A stretch of 21,730 bases of DNA, taken from NCBI GenBank assembly GCA_013115125.1, contig JABANN010000553.1, positions 1 to 21,730 on the forward strand. The letters run 5' to 3'. This DNA comes from Perkinsus olseni (Eukaryota > Perkinsozoa > Perkinsida). Within the stretch, counting starts at the first letter, position 1, and each line of letters opens with the position of its first letter. Both the position numbers and the translations under genes were made by a program. Positions 9,348-18,926 of this stretch are shown here, piece after piece. The notes under the pieces are model-generated. The model was given only the letters and a program-made list of their open reading frames with translations. It was not told the origin of the DNA and did not search any database.

Positions 9348-12099
9348 GCAACCTGGCGGAGGCGAAGCAATCTCGGAGGGGCTGCTGGAAGGAGACGACA
9401 TCAGGCTCGAGAAAGATGACGATCATGAGCATGCCGGCTCGGGTAACGCAATCGGGTGGTGTCCTTCGAAACGTTTGGTGCTGTTATTGCGGAAACATCT
9501 CAGCAGCATGCATCGACGATTCTATCGAGAAGGTCGTGGTACTTGTAGGAGTCCTCAGCGAACAAGGCCACCGTCGGAGCCCTGCTGGCCCAACTCGAGA
9601 CCACCAAGTCCGATGGTATCCAGTCACCTCGCTTCACTATGATGATGTTGAAGAGCTTGTCAGGGGCGCCAGGGCGCGTGCAGCGTATGATGGGAGTTGG
9701 ATACGCCTCCCACGGGATGGCTAGAAGGGAGGCGACCTTCCTGACTGCAGAGGCAACCTCGTGATCGGGCGCAACACCGATGAGGTCCCTCAAGGAAGGA
9801 AGATCGTCCGTTCGCACCACTCCTCCTGAGGGCGACCAGACCAGCAGCTTGGTGACAAGATTCGGCTGGGGACCATCGAGAAGCCGGAGTGACCACGACT
9901 CAGTCTTCCGCCCCTCCTTGTCAGAGGTTGGCGCTCGGTCGCGTACCTCCGGTAGTCGTAGTACAAGTTGTGCTAATCTCTTCTCGTCTGGTGCCAGCAG
10001 CTTCAAAGATTCCCTAAGATACCTCAGAAGCCTCGCCGGCACCCGGCCTTGCAGCCACCACAATTCCCCTGCGGTCTTCACCAAATTCCTCCCATCAGTT
10101 GCCCCTCCGAACGAGTACAACTCCCAGCTCTGCCCGGCCAGCCGTCGACCGAGCTCCCCTACAGTGTCATTGCCTCCGAATCCAGACAGTGTGCACGCGT
10201 GCAACACCGCAGCCAGCGCTGAGAATGACCAACTCCCCTCCTCTCCGAACCAGGCTGTATTGAACCCTCTCGGCAGCTTTCGAGTTGCTATTGCGAAAGC
10301 AAGAGTAGCATTAGCGATGTCCGTTGGATCAGTCAGGCGGAGCGAAGCGTTTTCCGTTTCCACTTTTTCAGAGGGCAAGGCGGATACCAGCCAGTGCCAG
10401 AATACATGAGACTGGTCCAAACCGAGAGCAGCGAATCCCGCCGCAGCCCGAGGGAGGCATCTTGAAGGCGTCTGGGACGGGGCCGAGCAGAGGAGCCTCG
10501 AGAAAAGATCGGCTAGGCCTAAGCACTGCCATGGGCTACCGTCCGAACAGGAATTCAACCTGACCTAGGATCTCCGGCGCTGTCGTCTGGGGCGGACGGT
10601 CGACCGCCCCTCCCTGTAAGCTTGCGATCAGACCCACGGCGTGTACGAATTCGGACAGGCTATGGGCGTCAGGCTCAGATACAGGGGCTAGTCTCGTGGC
10701 GGCATGCTGTAGTAGAGCGCTGCTCACCTGACATCCCGAAGACCTCGGGTTCGATCCCCAGCAACAACGTCGGCCTACTTCCGTCCATACCCTATCATCA
10801 TCTTCACACAAGCCATGCGCCCTCGTCCTTGACGCCGCCTGTGCGGCCATTGCAAGCTCTTGCCAATTCATTTGATGCACCACCTGCAGCAGCCTCGCCC
10901 CGTCAGTGGACAGCTCCCCGAAGGTCTACCGTAGCGAGCCGGCCCTGCAAGGCTTCGTAGCAGCTCTTCCTCATCCTCCTCTCCTCCTCGATCGGAGCGC
11001 CATCATCATCAACACGAGTGGCTGTTTCGGAGTACCTACCGCGGTCCTCCTAGGAGCACCTTCATCCCTGAGTCACCAACATCAGCTTTGCCAGGGCCCG
11101 CCAGATGATGGCCAGACCCTGGGCGTCCATGAATTTGCATTGGGAGGGTATGAACCGAGCACATGCAGCCACGACCTCAGCATCCCGGACGGAGACTCGG
11201 GAGCACGCCGAGAGGATCTGCGCCTGTCCACAGGCGATGATGAGGGGAAGGAGCGGTATTGGTACCAAGTCCTTGACGTGCAGGGTAGATTCATCATCAC
11301 CATCGACCTCCGTAGTGACTAAGATACCCTCCCTCATTATCTGCTGGAACATGACGTGGATTGTGAGGGCTGTTGGGTACTTCGAGAAAGCATGACATAG
11401 CAGAGCGACATCCTTCACTCGGTATCTGGCAGTACGTATCCTAGGTCGAACATGGGAAGATACAAAATAACTCAAGTTGGAGGACCTACTTAGATTGAGT
11501 GGGTTTGTGCCTCTTCCCTAAGGCTCCAGCGAAGCAATCGAATACTTCCGTTATGCTCGGCATGGCTCCCTCTCCTTCAATTAATTCCGGGCATCTTTCC
11601 TCGGCCAGCCGGACACACGAACTGGCGATGGCCGCCAAGCTCCGACACGAGAAAGCATCAACCCGGGCCATCGCACGACGTAGACAGGCTTCCACCACTG
11701 CTGTCGATTCTGAGGGAAAAACGGGAAAATGCAACCTCACCATGGCAAGATCAACTCCGATAAGTATCGATCCGCGTATCTTTCAATCCGGCGGGTTCAC
11801 CTTGATTCAAGTTCGTTGGTGACCTTGTGCATGCGTGCAGAATATAAGATACGTCCTGATGTGAAGGATTGCTCCTAGCCTCCATCGCCTCCACTGCCCT
11901 GAGGGCCACAACAGTGTCTGCCTCCCTCTCCCGTCCCCCTCTACTACTGTGCTAATGCAGCTCTCCACATGCCCAGATCGCTCCTCCTCTTCTTGGCCAG
12001 CGTCGATAGTACCTTTCGGACGTCCAACGGCCTGAGCCCTCCGCCGCCCACCGCCACAGTCGTCTCCACTGCCCGCAACAGCAGTCGTGAGGGGACCAT
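9295..12099 (-). CDS. Alpha-helical-repeat organellar RNA-binding protein (FASTK/HPR-like, possible RAP-like C-terminus)
   Basis: Nine exons: 12099-11948, 11898-11801, 11709-11490, 11425-11077, 11049-10930, 10883-10779, 10727-10560, 10525-9518 and 9480-9295, consistent in phase, about 801 residues. The start MVPSRLLLRAVETTV is Arg-rich without acids for its first ten residues, like a mitochondrial presequence, and an in-frame TGA lies just upstream. The body is a run of degenerate helical repeats with the FASTK/heptatricopeptide flavour, for example DVRKVLSTLAKKR, DVALLCHAFSKYP, SLSEFVHAVGLIASL and LGLADLFSRLLC. Near the C-terminus APTVALFAEDSYKYHDLL followed by PDVVSF recalls the RAP domain, but I cannot confirm it. 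Family members bind RNA and act in mitochondrial rRNA or mRNA processing; that role here is inferred. One intron is only 27 nt and another 34 nt. The last exon overlaps the MoaD-like start by 53 bp. Confidence 0.75.
10708..10765 (+). repeat. tRNA-like relic, antisense to the helical-repeat gene
   Basis: On the plus strand TGTAGTAGAGCG (10708-10719) resembles a tRNA A box and GGTTCGATCC (10748-10757) is a perfect B-box core. The B-box half lies within the 51-nt intron 10778-10728, and the A-box half lies within the next exon. The A-to-B spacing is short for a real tRNA, so this is a relic or a partial element. Confidence 0.55.
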
Positions 12100-12205
12100 G
12101 GCCCAACCGAAACTGAAGACGCCCTTCGCGATATCAACTCAAGGCCATCCGCACTGGTAAACAGGAAATATCAACGTTAAGGGCTGCGATGATGACGAGG
12201 CAGCC

Positions 12206-13347
12206 CTAGTCCCCTTCTGAGACCGCCGCCAAATCAGCTCTGGTTTTTCTGTATTTCTTCTTCCGCTGTGGAGCTTCCTCCACCTCTTCTTCTACGATAG
12301 CCTCGTCAATCTTCTCTTCAGTAGGCGTCTCCTTCGTGCCTTTCTTCAGCAGCTTCAGGAATTTGCTTTTGGAAGCGGTGTCCAATCCTGTGGAAAAGAC
12401 TCACCCCCATCGCAAGAGGCCTCGCGTTGTCAGTCACGACTAACAAGCCTTGGTGCGGTGGAAGACGACGCCCTAGAGAACGTTGGAGTCGCCAGAGAGC
12501 CACACACCCTCGAGCGAGCACTACTGACAGCCAGGCGAAGAAGGACTTCGATTCGCGACACGAGCTATCTTTCCATTGCTAAGCGAGGCTGCGGACGGTA
12601 GACCGGTGTTTACCAGTCCTTCATGCGACCAAAGCCCGCTACTACGAGTGCTGGGAACCTCCTTCTCCACAACCTCCTCTCCTTCATCCTCATCCTCTTC
12701 GCCAACTTCAGGCTCCGGTGCCCGGAAATCCTTGACCTGACCATAATCACGCCTCGCTGCTGTACGAAGGCACCCTCCCTCTACTACCGCATTGAAGACA
12801 GCTACCACGCCCTTGGTCGCAATACGACGATACTCTCTCTCTAAGGGGAGCTCGAGGACTGGCGGCTCCGTAACGTGGAAGGCCGTCCGCAGGGATTTCC
12901 GATGCTAACAGCGAAGGAGACGCTATTCTACTTCAATGGATAACTCTACCCTACCGCAGCAAGCCTCTTGCGTATCTTTGCTTCCTCCTTCTCCTCCTCT
13001 ATTTTATCCACCACCTGACTTCCTACTATTTCTGATCGCCACTATAATGGTATCACTACCCCCTTGTCCTCAGCCAGCGTTGGCTCTTTTTCCGCCTTCC
13101 CTAGGTCCCTAGTGACGATTGTCTTGAACGCAGAAGCGAAGGCCTTCACGCCACCAGCCTCTACTGGTGCCTCATCAGTCGACTCGATTTCGGTGTCTAC
13201 TTCTAAAAGCAATCCCGATAGGGTTAACTCAGTTTAATCATCAGTAATACCCTCATCGTAGCTCTCCTCTCCTTCAGAGCTGGGCACGTCCGACCCTACT
13301 ACGGGCTCTTCTTCCGGATCAACGGGCGTCTCGGGAACCACCGCCAT
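12206..13347 (-). CDS. RRP15: RRP15-like ribosomal RNA processing protein
   Basis: Six exons: 13347-13251, 13202-13060, 13014-12955, 12904-12525, 12472-12438 and 12387-12206, in phase, about 298 residues. Diagnostic segments in family order: an acidic N-terminus; AFASAFKTIV with KEPTLAEDKG; a charged helix EEEKEEAKIRKR; EREYRRIATKGVVAVFNAV, which matches the RRP15 core (human RNLQRIATRGVVQLFNAV); then an acidic/Ser-rich linker and SKSKFLKLLKKG, the counterpart of the conserved C-terminal FLxLL helix. Length is close to human RRP15. Family role: a nucleolar pre-60S assembly factor needed for 27S/ITS processing. The gene is same-strand, 163 bp after the P1 stop and 106 bp before the helical-repeat gene. 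Two exons lack any ATG, so a simple ORF search would miss the C-terminus. An alternative open frame across 12318-12521 was rejected because it does not carry the family C-terminus. Confidence 0.88.
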
Positions 13348-13510
13348 TACACCCAAGTTTGCTGCTGCCGTGGCTTCCACACCTCCCCCCAAACGCACAA
13401 ACACAACAGAACTGAATAGCCAGTAAACCGTCCTAGACTGTCGAGACAGTCGTTGGCCCAATGTTAGCTGACAGCAGCAAATGACCTCGTCCGGTAGCAA
13501 GCACTGCTGC

Positions 13511-13934
13511 TTAATCGAAGAGATCGAAGCCCATGTCCTCATCCTCCTCCTCTTCCTCCTCCTCAACCTTCTTCTCCTCCTCAGCGGGAGCGGCCTCAGC
13601 ACCACCAGCAGCGGCACCAGCGGCGGGCGCGGCGGCAACGGCACCGACGGAGCCAGCGGCGGAAAGCATCTCGGAGACGTCCTTACCCTTGAGCATGCGG
13701 GCGAAGATCACGGGCCAGTAGGACTCAACGTGCTGAGAAGAAAAACAATAAGAAAATGCATGAGCGCCCCTGATGATGAGTGAAGCTTACCCTGGCGCCA
13801 GAGGCGTGGATGAGGCTGTTGAGGTTATCGGAGGTGATCTCGAGGTCCGAGTCGTGAAGGATGAGGGCGGCGTAAGTGCACAAGAGCTCGTCACGCTCAG
13901 TACCGGGGATATCGTGAGTGGGAACAGCGGCCAT
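13511..13934 (-). CDS. RPLP1: 60S acidic ribosomal protein P1
   Basis: Two exons, 13934-13791 and 13732-13511, split by a 57-nt intron, give 121 residues, near the usual 105-120. The N-terminal helical domain has [18 protein letters not shown] and NSLIHASG, then [13 protein letters not shown] hinge rich in Ala and Gly follows, and the protein ends in the acidic tail [13 protein letters not shown]. This conserved end contacts elongation factors and is the target of ribosome-inactivating proteins. P1 pairs with P2 on P0 in the ribosomal stalk. The start is at 13934 because it matches family length; a pyrimidine-rich AG ends two bases before the ATG, so a 5' leader intron or a spliced-leader acceptor is likely. 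P1 rather than P2 is judged from the N-terminal sequence. Confidence 0.96.
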
Positions 13935-14101
13935 GACTAGAGAGGCAAAGCGGTTTAAGCTGTCTGCAGTAGGGCAGATGGTGAAGAAGAGAGGCATCCG
14001 CGCATCCGAGCGCTATACCATAATCGATCATCGTGGCGAGCGAGATTGACGGCGCACTTTAGAACTTCAACAACCCTTCACGTGAAGTAACGTTAGTGAA
14101 C

Positions 14102-15254
14102 TTAGGACTCTGCTGCATCAGCAGTGGCTGCGGAAGGAGCTTCTTGCTTATCGTCACCTCCCCCTTGCCTTCTCCGTCTCGAGCGAGTGCCTACGAAGAC
14201 GACCGATCGGCCGCCAGAGGGACGCCAACAGTACTCACGCTTCTGCTTCGTCGTCGTCGTCTGCTCCTGGGTGTTGTCCTCCTCACCAGCAGGCGCTTGA
14301 ACTTTCCGTTTCTTGCAGCTCAGAGGGTTCGGGGCTCTCGGACCACGTCGCTTCTTTTTGCTAGTTTCTGACGGGTTGTTAGACAACACCACCACGCTGA
14401 ATCTATACCGACCTCGGGCGTCTCCCGCCATCGCCTCCGCCTTGGCCTCCTCCTGGCGGAGTATCGGCAACTTACTCTTCTCCCAACTTTGCACTGCTTG
14501 CTTCTCTGAGAAACCAACCACTATATCGAGTTGAGTTCGGTACTAGCTCACCGTTCTCTTGCTTCGCAGCAACCCTCATAGAAGCTTCGCTCGGTTGCTC
14601 TATTATCGGCACCTGCAGGCTCATCATCATCGACGGTAGTGTTCGGTCTCATACTTGGCCACCATGTAGTATTATCAAACCCGCCCCGGGTACTCGACGA
14701 ACACGCTCTCTCAAAGCCTTGTCTTGGGTGCCTGATGCATGCAAAATGACATGACCGGGGATAGAACCCACGACCTTTCTGCTGCCCACTTACACACTAA
14801 GTACTGTTTCGGATTATTCGATGCCAACTGCTTGGTTATACAATCTGCTGCAGAGCATCTGAACACGACAGCGGAGCGAAGCGATTCACGAATGCATTTT
14901 CATCTCCTCTCCCTACTCTCCTTTAGTGTGACCACACTTAAGCCGGTAGTAGCCCCGAGCGATAATGGCGCTTCCCGAGAAATCCGCACCCAAGTCCCGA
15001 AGCTCTTGATATACCTACATAATGGTATCTTGCACGCATGCACAAAAGATACTCCAACCTACACATTCAGTGACAACAGGAGTTGTTCGGCCTCCTAAGA
15101 GTTTCGGCAACTGTTCTTTGATATGAACTTTCGACTTCAACGCAGCGTCGATGAAGGTGCCGTCGATGAGCGCCCTGTAGGGCTCTTGGAAGCCGAAGGC
15201 CGTTTGGTAGAAACGCATCACCTTACGGTGCGACTTTTGGCGTCTTATCTTCAT
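14102..15254 (-). CDS. UTP23: UTP23 small-subunit processome protein (degenerate PIN domain)
   Basis: Eight exons: 15254-15063, 15014-14917, 14858-14794, 14731-14655, 14612-14552, 14505-14409, 14360-14239 and 14190-14102, about 266 residues. Recognition: MKIRRQKSHRK, then FGFQEPYRALIDGTF (Asp at residue 31, as in human UTP23), a PIN-fold segment QELRDLGADFSGSAIIARG, a zinc-binding Cys/His cluster (KCGH, ECSAADC), YLVCTQDKALRERVRRVPG, the EQPSEAS signature, and APNPLSCKKRKV, the C-terminal PNPLS motif of the family. The tail is Arg-rich. Family role: a nucleolar factor of early pre-40S assembly that helps release the snR30/U17 snoRNA; the PIN domain usually lacks full nuclease residues. Every intron keeps phase. 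Intron 3 (14793-14732) carries a tRNA-like relic. AG immediately precedes the ATG. The gene lies 134 bp after the PRA1 stop. Confidence 0.93.
14740..14793 (-). repeat. tRNA-like 3' half within UTP23 intron 3
   Basis: The intron starting at 14793 contains, on the same strand as the gene, GGTCGTGGGTTCTATCCCCG, which resembles a variable loop and T-arm with B-box-like GGTTCTATCC (14768-14759). The possible D-arm would fall in the preceding exon, so only a partial element is likely here. Confidence 0.45.
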
Positions 15255-15342
15255 CTTAAACTAACTTAGTATTACTAAGAAAATAGGAGGACAAGCCTTG
15301 AAAGCAACCCGTGAGAAGGTGCGGAAACTGTGCATAAAAAGG

Positions 15343-15400
15343 CGGTGCTGGGGTTCGAACCCGCGGCCTTTGGGTTGAGCAGTGAGCATTATACAGCATT
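15343..15400 (-). repeat. tRNA-like relic between PRA1 and UTP23 (arm A)
   Basis: On the minus strand a T-arm GCGGGTTCGAACCCC (B-box core 15362-15353) is followed by AGCACCG and, slightly further, a run of five T. The 5' side shows only a weak match to an A box and a partial ATGCTG to pair with CAGCAC. The 19 bases at 15343-15361 are identical to 18927-18945 in arm B of the segmental duplication. It lies directly after the PRA1 stop codon. Confidence 0.6.
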
Positions 15401-16245
15401 TAAAGGGAGATCTTCTTCCGCCAGCTCTTCGAACTTTCCCGCACCAGAATTGAACGTTGCATGGGCGACTGCCAGGATGCCCGATAGACATAGTACGGTC
15501 ACAATAAGCCCGCCAGCCAATACCAACACCTGCACGCGTCAACCTAAGATACGTTCTCGCGCGAAGGACGGGGCTTACCAATGCGCCAGAGACGACGGTC
15601 ATGGCGAGCATTCGCTGAGTTCTGTTCAAAGGGACACCACCAATTTGGGGGTTCCAATTGGGGTCCGAGTTCTTGTTGAGGAACGCCACCCAGGAGGCCA
15701 CAAGAAGGAGGCAGAGGAAGAGTGCGGATGGTGTCGTTAGTACCCCTGCCGACAAAATGCACTTCCGAGATATCCTCAGGGTGAGATAGAAAGATACGAA
15801 AAAGCTCAGCAGCTACCCCTCGCCGTACATAATAGAAGCAGCACTACTGCGCACACTCCGTAGTTGCCTTGGTAGTAAAACAAATTCTTGGATATTCTCT
15901 GTGACATCTCCCCACTCGACCTCGGCCTGGTAAAGGTGAAGAACTCCTTCCAAGGCTTCATTATGGATACCTTGAGTCAAGGTATGGTACACCGGATGCT
16001 ATCACTCTTGTAAGAATAGGATATGTTATCACTGTTCTTAACACAGAGATAGGGCTCACGTGTAGCTAGAGATTATCAAGTGATGATGATGACCCTTGAG
16101 TGTATCCGACTACCCTCCCTACTGTGCCGGTGAGTCTCCTTATCATGGGTATCGCCATGGCTTTGATCTCCTCCAGTTTATTCCCAGCCTCCTTTTCACC
16201 ATCTAATTGCCCACCATTCAACCGAGGGGAACCTGTCGACTCCAT
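15389..16245 (-). CDS. PRA1/Yip3 family prenylated Rab acceptor-like membrane protein
   Basis: Four exons, 16245-16123, 15970-15817, 15745-15579 and 15529-15389, in phase, give 194 residues, typical for the family. After a hydrophilic N-terminus (LEEIKAMAIPMIRRL) comes MKPWKEFFTFTRPRS and the core motif RISKNLFYYQGNY, matching the PRA1 pattern R-x-x-x-N-L-x-Y-Y-x-x-N-Y. Two long hydrophobic hairpins follow (GVCAVVLLLLC; ALFLCLLLVASWVAF; then ALVLVLAGGLIVTVL and SGILAVAHATF). The C-terminus is acidic (FEELAEEDLPL). Family role: endoplasmic reticulum/Golgi membrane proteins that bind prenylated Rab GTPases and affect vesicle traffic. An alternative start at 15961 would give 150 residues; I prefer the upstream exon because it completes the family length and has a matching donor. 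Exon 1 lies in a 297-bp segment repeated almost exactly at 19810-20106. Confidence 0.88.
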
Positions 16246-16384
16246 GCAGAAAGTAAATAACAGAAATCTGAGAGTATCCAAGGCTGACCATGGTCTTGCA
16301 CAATTCCTCCCCCCGCAAGATCCACACGCCCTGAACTACCAAACGAAGAGCAAAGACTCAGTAATAACAGAAACTCGGCAGGTT

Positions 16385-16640
16385 ACGTCGCATCATGCTC
16401 TCATTCATCCTCACCCTTCCCAAGTGGTCTCTCCCTCAGTAGTTTCGTTTGACGAGATTCGACCGGAGCGGTAGACAGATATCCCTACCACCCCATCGCA
16501 AGGGACCCTTCCATATACCAACTTTTCCAGACCTCGCCGATCATAAACTATCATCGTATTGTAGCCTACGATCAATAGACATCGCTGTCTTGAGATAGAC
16601 CCTCCTAGTCCCTTCCCAACCTGAGGGAAACCCTCGGTAC
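16385..16640 (-). pseudogene. Decayed copy of the small Z gene (arm A)
   Basis: On the minus strand the segment around 16610-16500 aligns with Z exon 2 of arm B: CTATCTCAAG against CTGTCTCAGG, and a shared run GAAAAGTTGGTATAT after an RRGLEKLVY-coding stretch. The start region and exon 1 are not found. The splice donor after this exon is lost and the last exon is cut down before the common end GAGGATGAATGA. I judge it a pseudogene of the gene at 20566-20094. Confidence 0.75.
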
Positions 16641-16644
16641 TTAA

Positions 16645-16670
16645 ACCCACGCAGGTTCTATCCCCACGAA
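16645..16670 (+). repeat. B-box-like fragment
   Basis: GCAGGTTCTATCCCCACG contains GGTTCTATCC (16654-16663), the same variant core as in UTP23 intron 3. No A box is visible upstream. This is a weak, isolated tRNA-like trace. Confidence 0.3.
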
Positions 16671-17533
16671 ATCTTCTAATGTAGCGAATTGAACTTGATC
16701 TGCCGTGAGGAGTATAAGATCATTGCTCAGCCTTCCAGTCTGGAAGGCCAACCCTGAGGGTTATCGAGTCACCCCCTTGGCCACTACCATTCGCATGAGG
16801 TCAACGAACCTCAACTAGCCACTCGATACGGAGCTATTGAGTGCGCTTTTCTCTGTCCTGTTCGGTACTTGTCAGTTTCAGATCAGCAACCAGGTAGCGT
16901 CCCGAGCTCGCCATCCAACTAGTAGTTGGTACCCACCGTTGTTCCCCGACGTCTGGGTTAAACCCGTGATCTCACATATCCTACCTCCACATCCAGGACA
17001 GATCTCTCGGTCGCTATCACCCCACCCATCAGTTAGGTCTTCGGCAGAGTCACAGTACTCCACCAGCACGTGAAAGTCTACTCCAGCCCTTCATGCGGGA
17101 GTTTCTGCGGTGTTTTGGTGGCGCGTCATTCCCCCAGCGCCCAACCGTCCACGGTAAATCGCTACGTATCTCTCACCCAAGTCCATCGTGAGAATTCTAC
17201 CACACAGTTTTCCGCGGCTCCAGCACCACTCTGAGCACTCGAACCCCCTAGCATACCCTAGTCGTCCTGTAGACGACAATGAACAGTCCTTGCACCCGAT
17301 AGCTGTTCGGCTGTTCAGGAGCTCGTGACGCCCCAGCAGGTGGCTCCAACTTGGTGGCGCCAGGCTGATCGATACTGCACGTCACGCCGTGACGTGACCC
17401 CCCTGGCGTGACAACGAAGCCACCTCAAGAAGCAAGAAGATCCTGTTCCTGTGACTTGTCCAGGAGTAGCGTCTCGCTGAGGCTTGATAACCACCGTTCC
17501 CTTGCTGCAGTTTGCAGTGGATTCTCGAACCTC
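16650..17533. other. Region without a resolved gene
   Basis: No gene could be spliced convincingly. A minus-strand open stretch (about 17069-16980) includes CPGCGG, which could be half of a zinc ribbon but has no partner Cys pair in a consistent frame. A B-box-like GGTTCTATCC lies at 16654-16663 on the plus strand. The right end contains the 5' flank of the mucin-like gene. Confidence 0.4.
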
Positions 17534-18542
17534 ATGGTTTCTCACATCTTCCTGGCTACCCTTTCGAATCTCGTGCTCGGTGGTGCCGCTCGGCACTTGA
17601 GCAATTCCCCTCCCGTAAGTTAGGCTATTTCGACTCGTCATCCACGGCATTGGGTTAAGATCGCTCATTATCGGCATTCCTCCGCTACCTTTTACTTGGC
17701 GATCTCACTAGAACCGCCCCTACTGATGTTCTATGGTCTTTCAGACGAGCTGCCAGGACATCCTCCCCGGATCCTATTGCAAGCCCGACTCACAGTTCCC
17801 GGAGACTGCTATCTGCCAATTCTTGTAAGTGTGCAGCCATCCGTGAGGTCTCATTTTTCAACTATACGCCCCCCCCCTCAGATACTATAGACATGGTCCC
17901 TCCCGCCCTCATGACATTTGCGTCCACGGGGTAGACTCGGACTGCCAGGAGCACTTCCCTGTACCCTGCCCAGGAGGCAAGACGACAGTTCATCCTACCC
18001 AACCTCCTTGCCCTACCACTACCCCGTGTCCGACGCAGCCCCCTTGCCCTACGACTACTACCACAACCACTACGACTACCACGACGTCATCGAAGTATCC
18101 CCCGTGCCCAACGACAACCCCGTGTCCGACACAGCCGCCGTGCCCCACGACAACCCCGTGTCCAACACAGCCGCCGTGCCCCACGACGACCCCGTGTCCG
18201 ACACAGCCGCCGTGCCCCTCGACTACCACCAAACCCACCACGATTACTTCCACCACAACAACGACGACGACGACTACGACTACCACGACTACTACGCCCA
18301 CAACTACGACAACTAAGACCACTACGACGTCATCGACATATCCCCCGTGCCCCACGACTACCCCGTGTCCGACACAGCCGCCGTGCCCCTCGACTACCAC
18401 AAAACCCATCACGACTACTACCACTACCACTACTACGACAACGACCACTACGACGTCATCCACCTATCCCCCGTGCCCTACGAATACCCCGTGTCCGACA
18501 CAGCCACCTTGCCCTACGACTACCCCGTGTCCGACCTGGTAG
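17534..18542 (+). CDS. Secreted Thr/Pro/Cys-rich mucin-like protein
   Basis: Three exons, 17534-17614, 17745-17824 and 17882-18542, splice in phase to 273 residues. The first exon is a signal peptide (MVSHIFLATLSNLVLGGAA). Next comes a short Cys-containing segment (TSCQDILPGSYC, ICVHGVDSDC, CPGGKT). The rest is repetitive: six copies of PCPTQPPCP, each set joined by TTT, alternating with three long threonine tracts and SSTYPPCP-type linkers. It stops at TAG 18540-18542. The repeat exon has no ATG in its own frame, so an ATG-based search reports wrong frames here. Thr/Pro tracts suggest dense O-glycosylation; the regular cysteines suggest cross-linking. Role in a cell wall, cyst coat or adhesive matrix is inference. 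No family name can be given. A start further upstream (17408) is possible, but 17534 gives the clean signal peptide. Confidence 0.82.
17975..18535 (+). repeat. Minisatellite coding for the TTTPCPTQPPCP and poly-Thr repeats
   Basis: The DNA repeats a unit close to CCGTGTCCGACACAGCCGCC flanked by ACN-rich threonine tracts. Units are similar but not identical, and blocks of unit plus Thr tract are themselves repeated (around 18100-18250, 18340-18400, 18470-18540). This is likely to vary in length between strains. Confidence 0.9.
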
Positions 18543-18925
18543 CCATTTCCAAAGATCGGCAACTTACAACTGACGACGACTACATTTTTCTCAAGAGTCG
18601 CATCTCCTTACGTTCTCCACTTAGAGTACACTGTGCTTCGGTAGTCATAACCCGGCCTTTCTGAATGTATGTCGTCTAAGAAGGAGAGCGTCAGTTTGTT
18701 CTCAGAGTAGTTCTTATCGCTCAACCTTAGGAGGAGTATCACAGATCGACATGTACCTTGGAGCACGCGTTGGTTGCAAAAACTTCCCACCAATATCGGC
18801 CCATTTTCTCTACTAAATACTGACGGTTTGCGTTGTAATCTGGCTCCGTTACTTAAAGATCGAAAAGGACTCCCCTTGGCAATGTCGTAGATAGTGACCT
18901 ATAGAAGCCTTTCGGCGAAGAATAG
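18543..18925. other. 3' flank of the mucin-like gene, no gene seen
   Basis: I see no coding exon, RNA gene or repeat in this stretch on either strand. Confidence 0.45.
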
Positions 18926-18926
18926 A

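Larger units (their letters stand above)
15340..16650. repeat. Segmental duplication, arm A
   Basis: This arm corresponds in order and orientation to about 18925-20570 (arm B): tRNA-like relic, PRA1 last exon, PRA1 exon 1, then the small Z gene. Most of the arm is clearly diverged from its partner, but 16117-16413 matches 19810-20106 with one substitution and no gaps. PRA1 is intact here and Z is decayed. Confidence 0.85.

Noticed and set aside
9780-10409. Plus-strand ORF of 209 codons
   Set aside because: It is the antisense shadow of exon 8 of the helical-repeat gene and has Ser/Pro/Arg-rich composition without motifs.
12318-12521. Minus-strand frame with VVTDNARPLAMG, resembling part of a PUA domain
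   Set aside because: It overlaps RRP15 exons 5 and 6. Splicing in the other frame gives the conserved C-terminal FLKLL helix of RRP15, and no further PUA features were found.
15389-15961. PRA1 starting at the ATG at 15961
   Set aside because: It would give a shortened protein; the upstream exon at 16245-16123 joins in phase and completes normal family length.
16878-17069. Zinc-ribbon gene exon on the minus strand (CPGCGG)
   Set aside because: No second Cys pair or neighbouring exon could be joined in phase; possible but not supportable.
17918-18316. Plus-strand ATG ORF with YPVSDTA repeats
   Set aside because: It is in a shifted frame. The frame that splices to a signal peptide and a Cys-containing exon gives the TTTPCPTQPPCP protein.
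17990-18463. Long minus-strand ORF rich in valine
   Set aside because: It is the antisense reading of the threonine repeat of the mucin-like gene; poly-Val with GHGVVVG repeats has no start context, splice structure or family.
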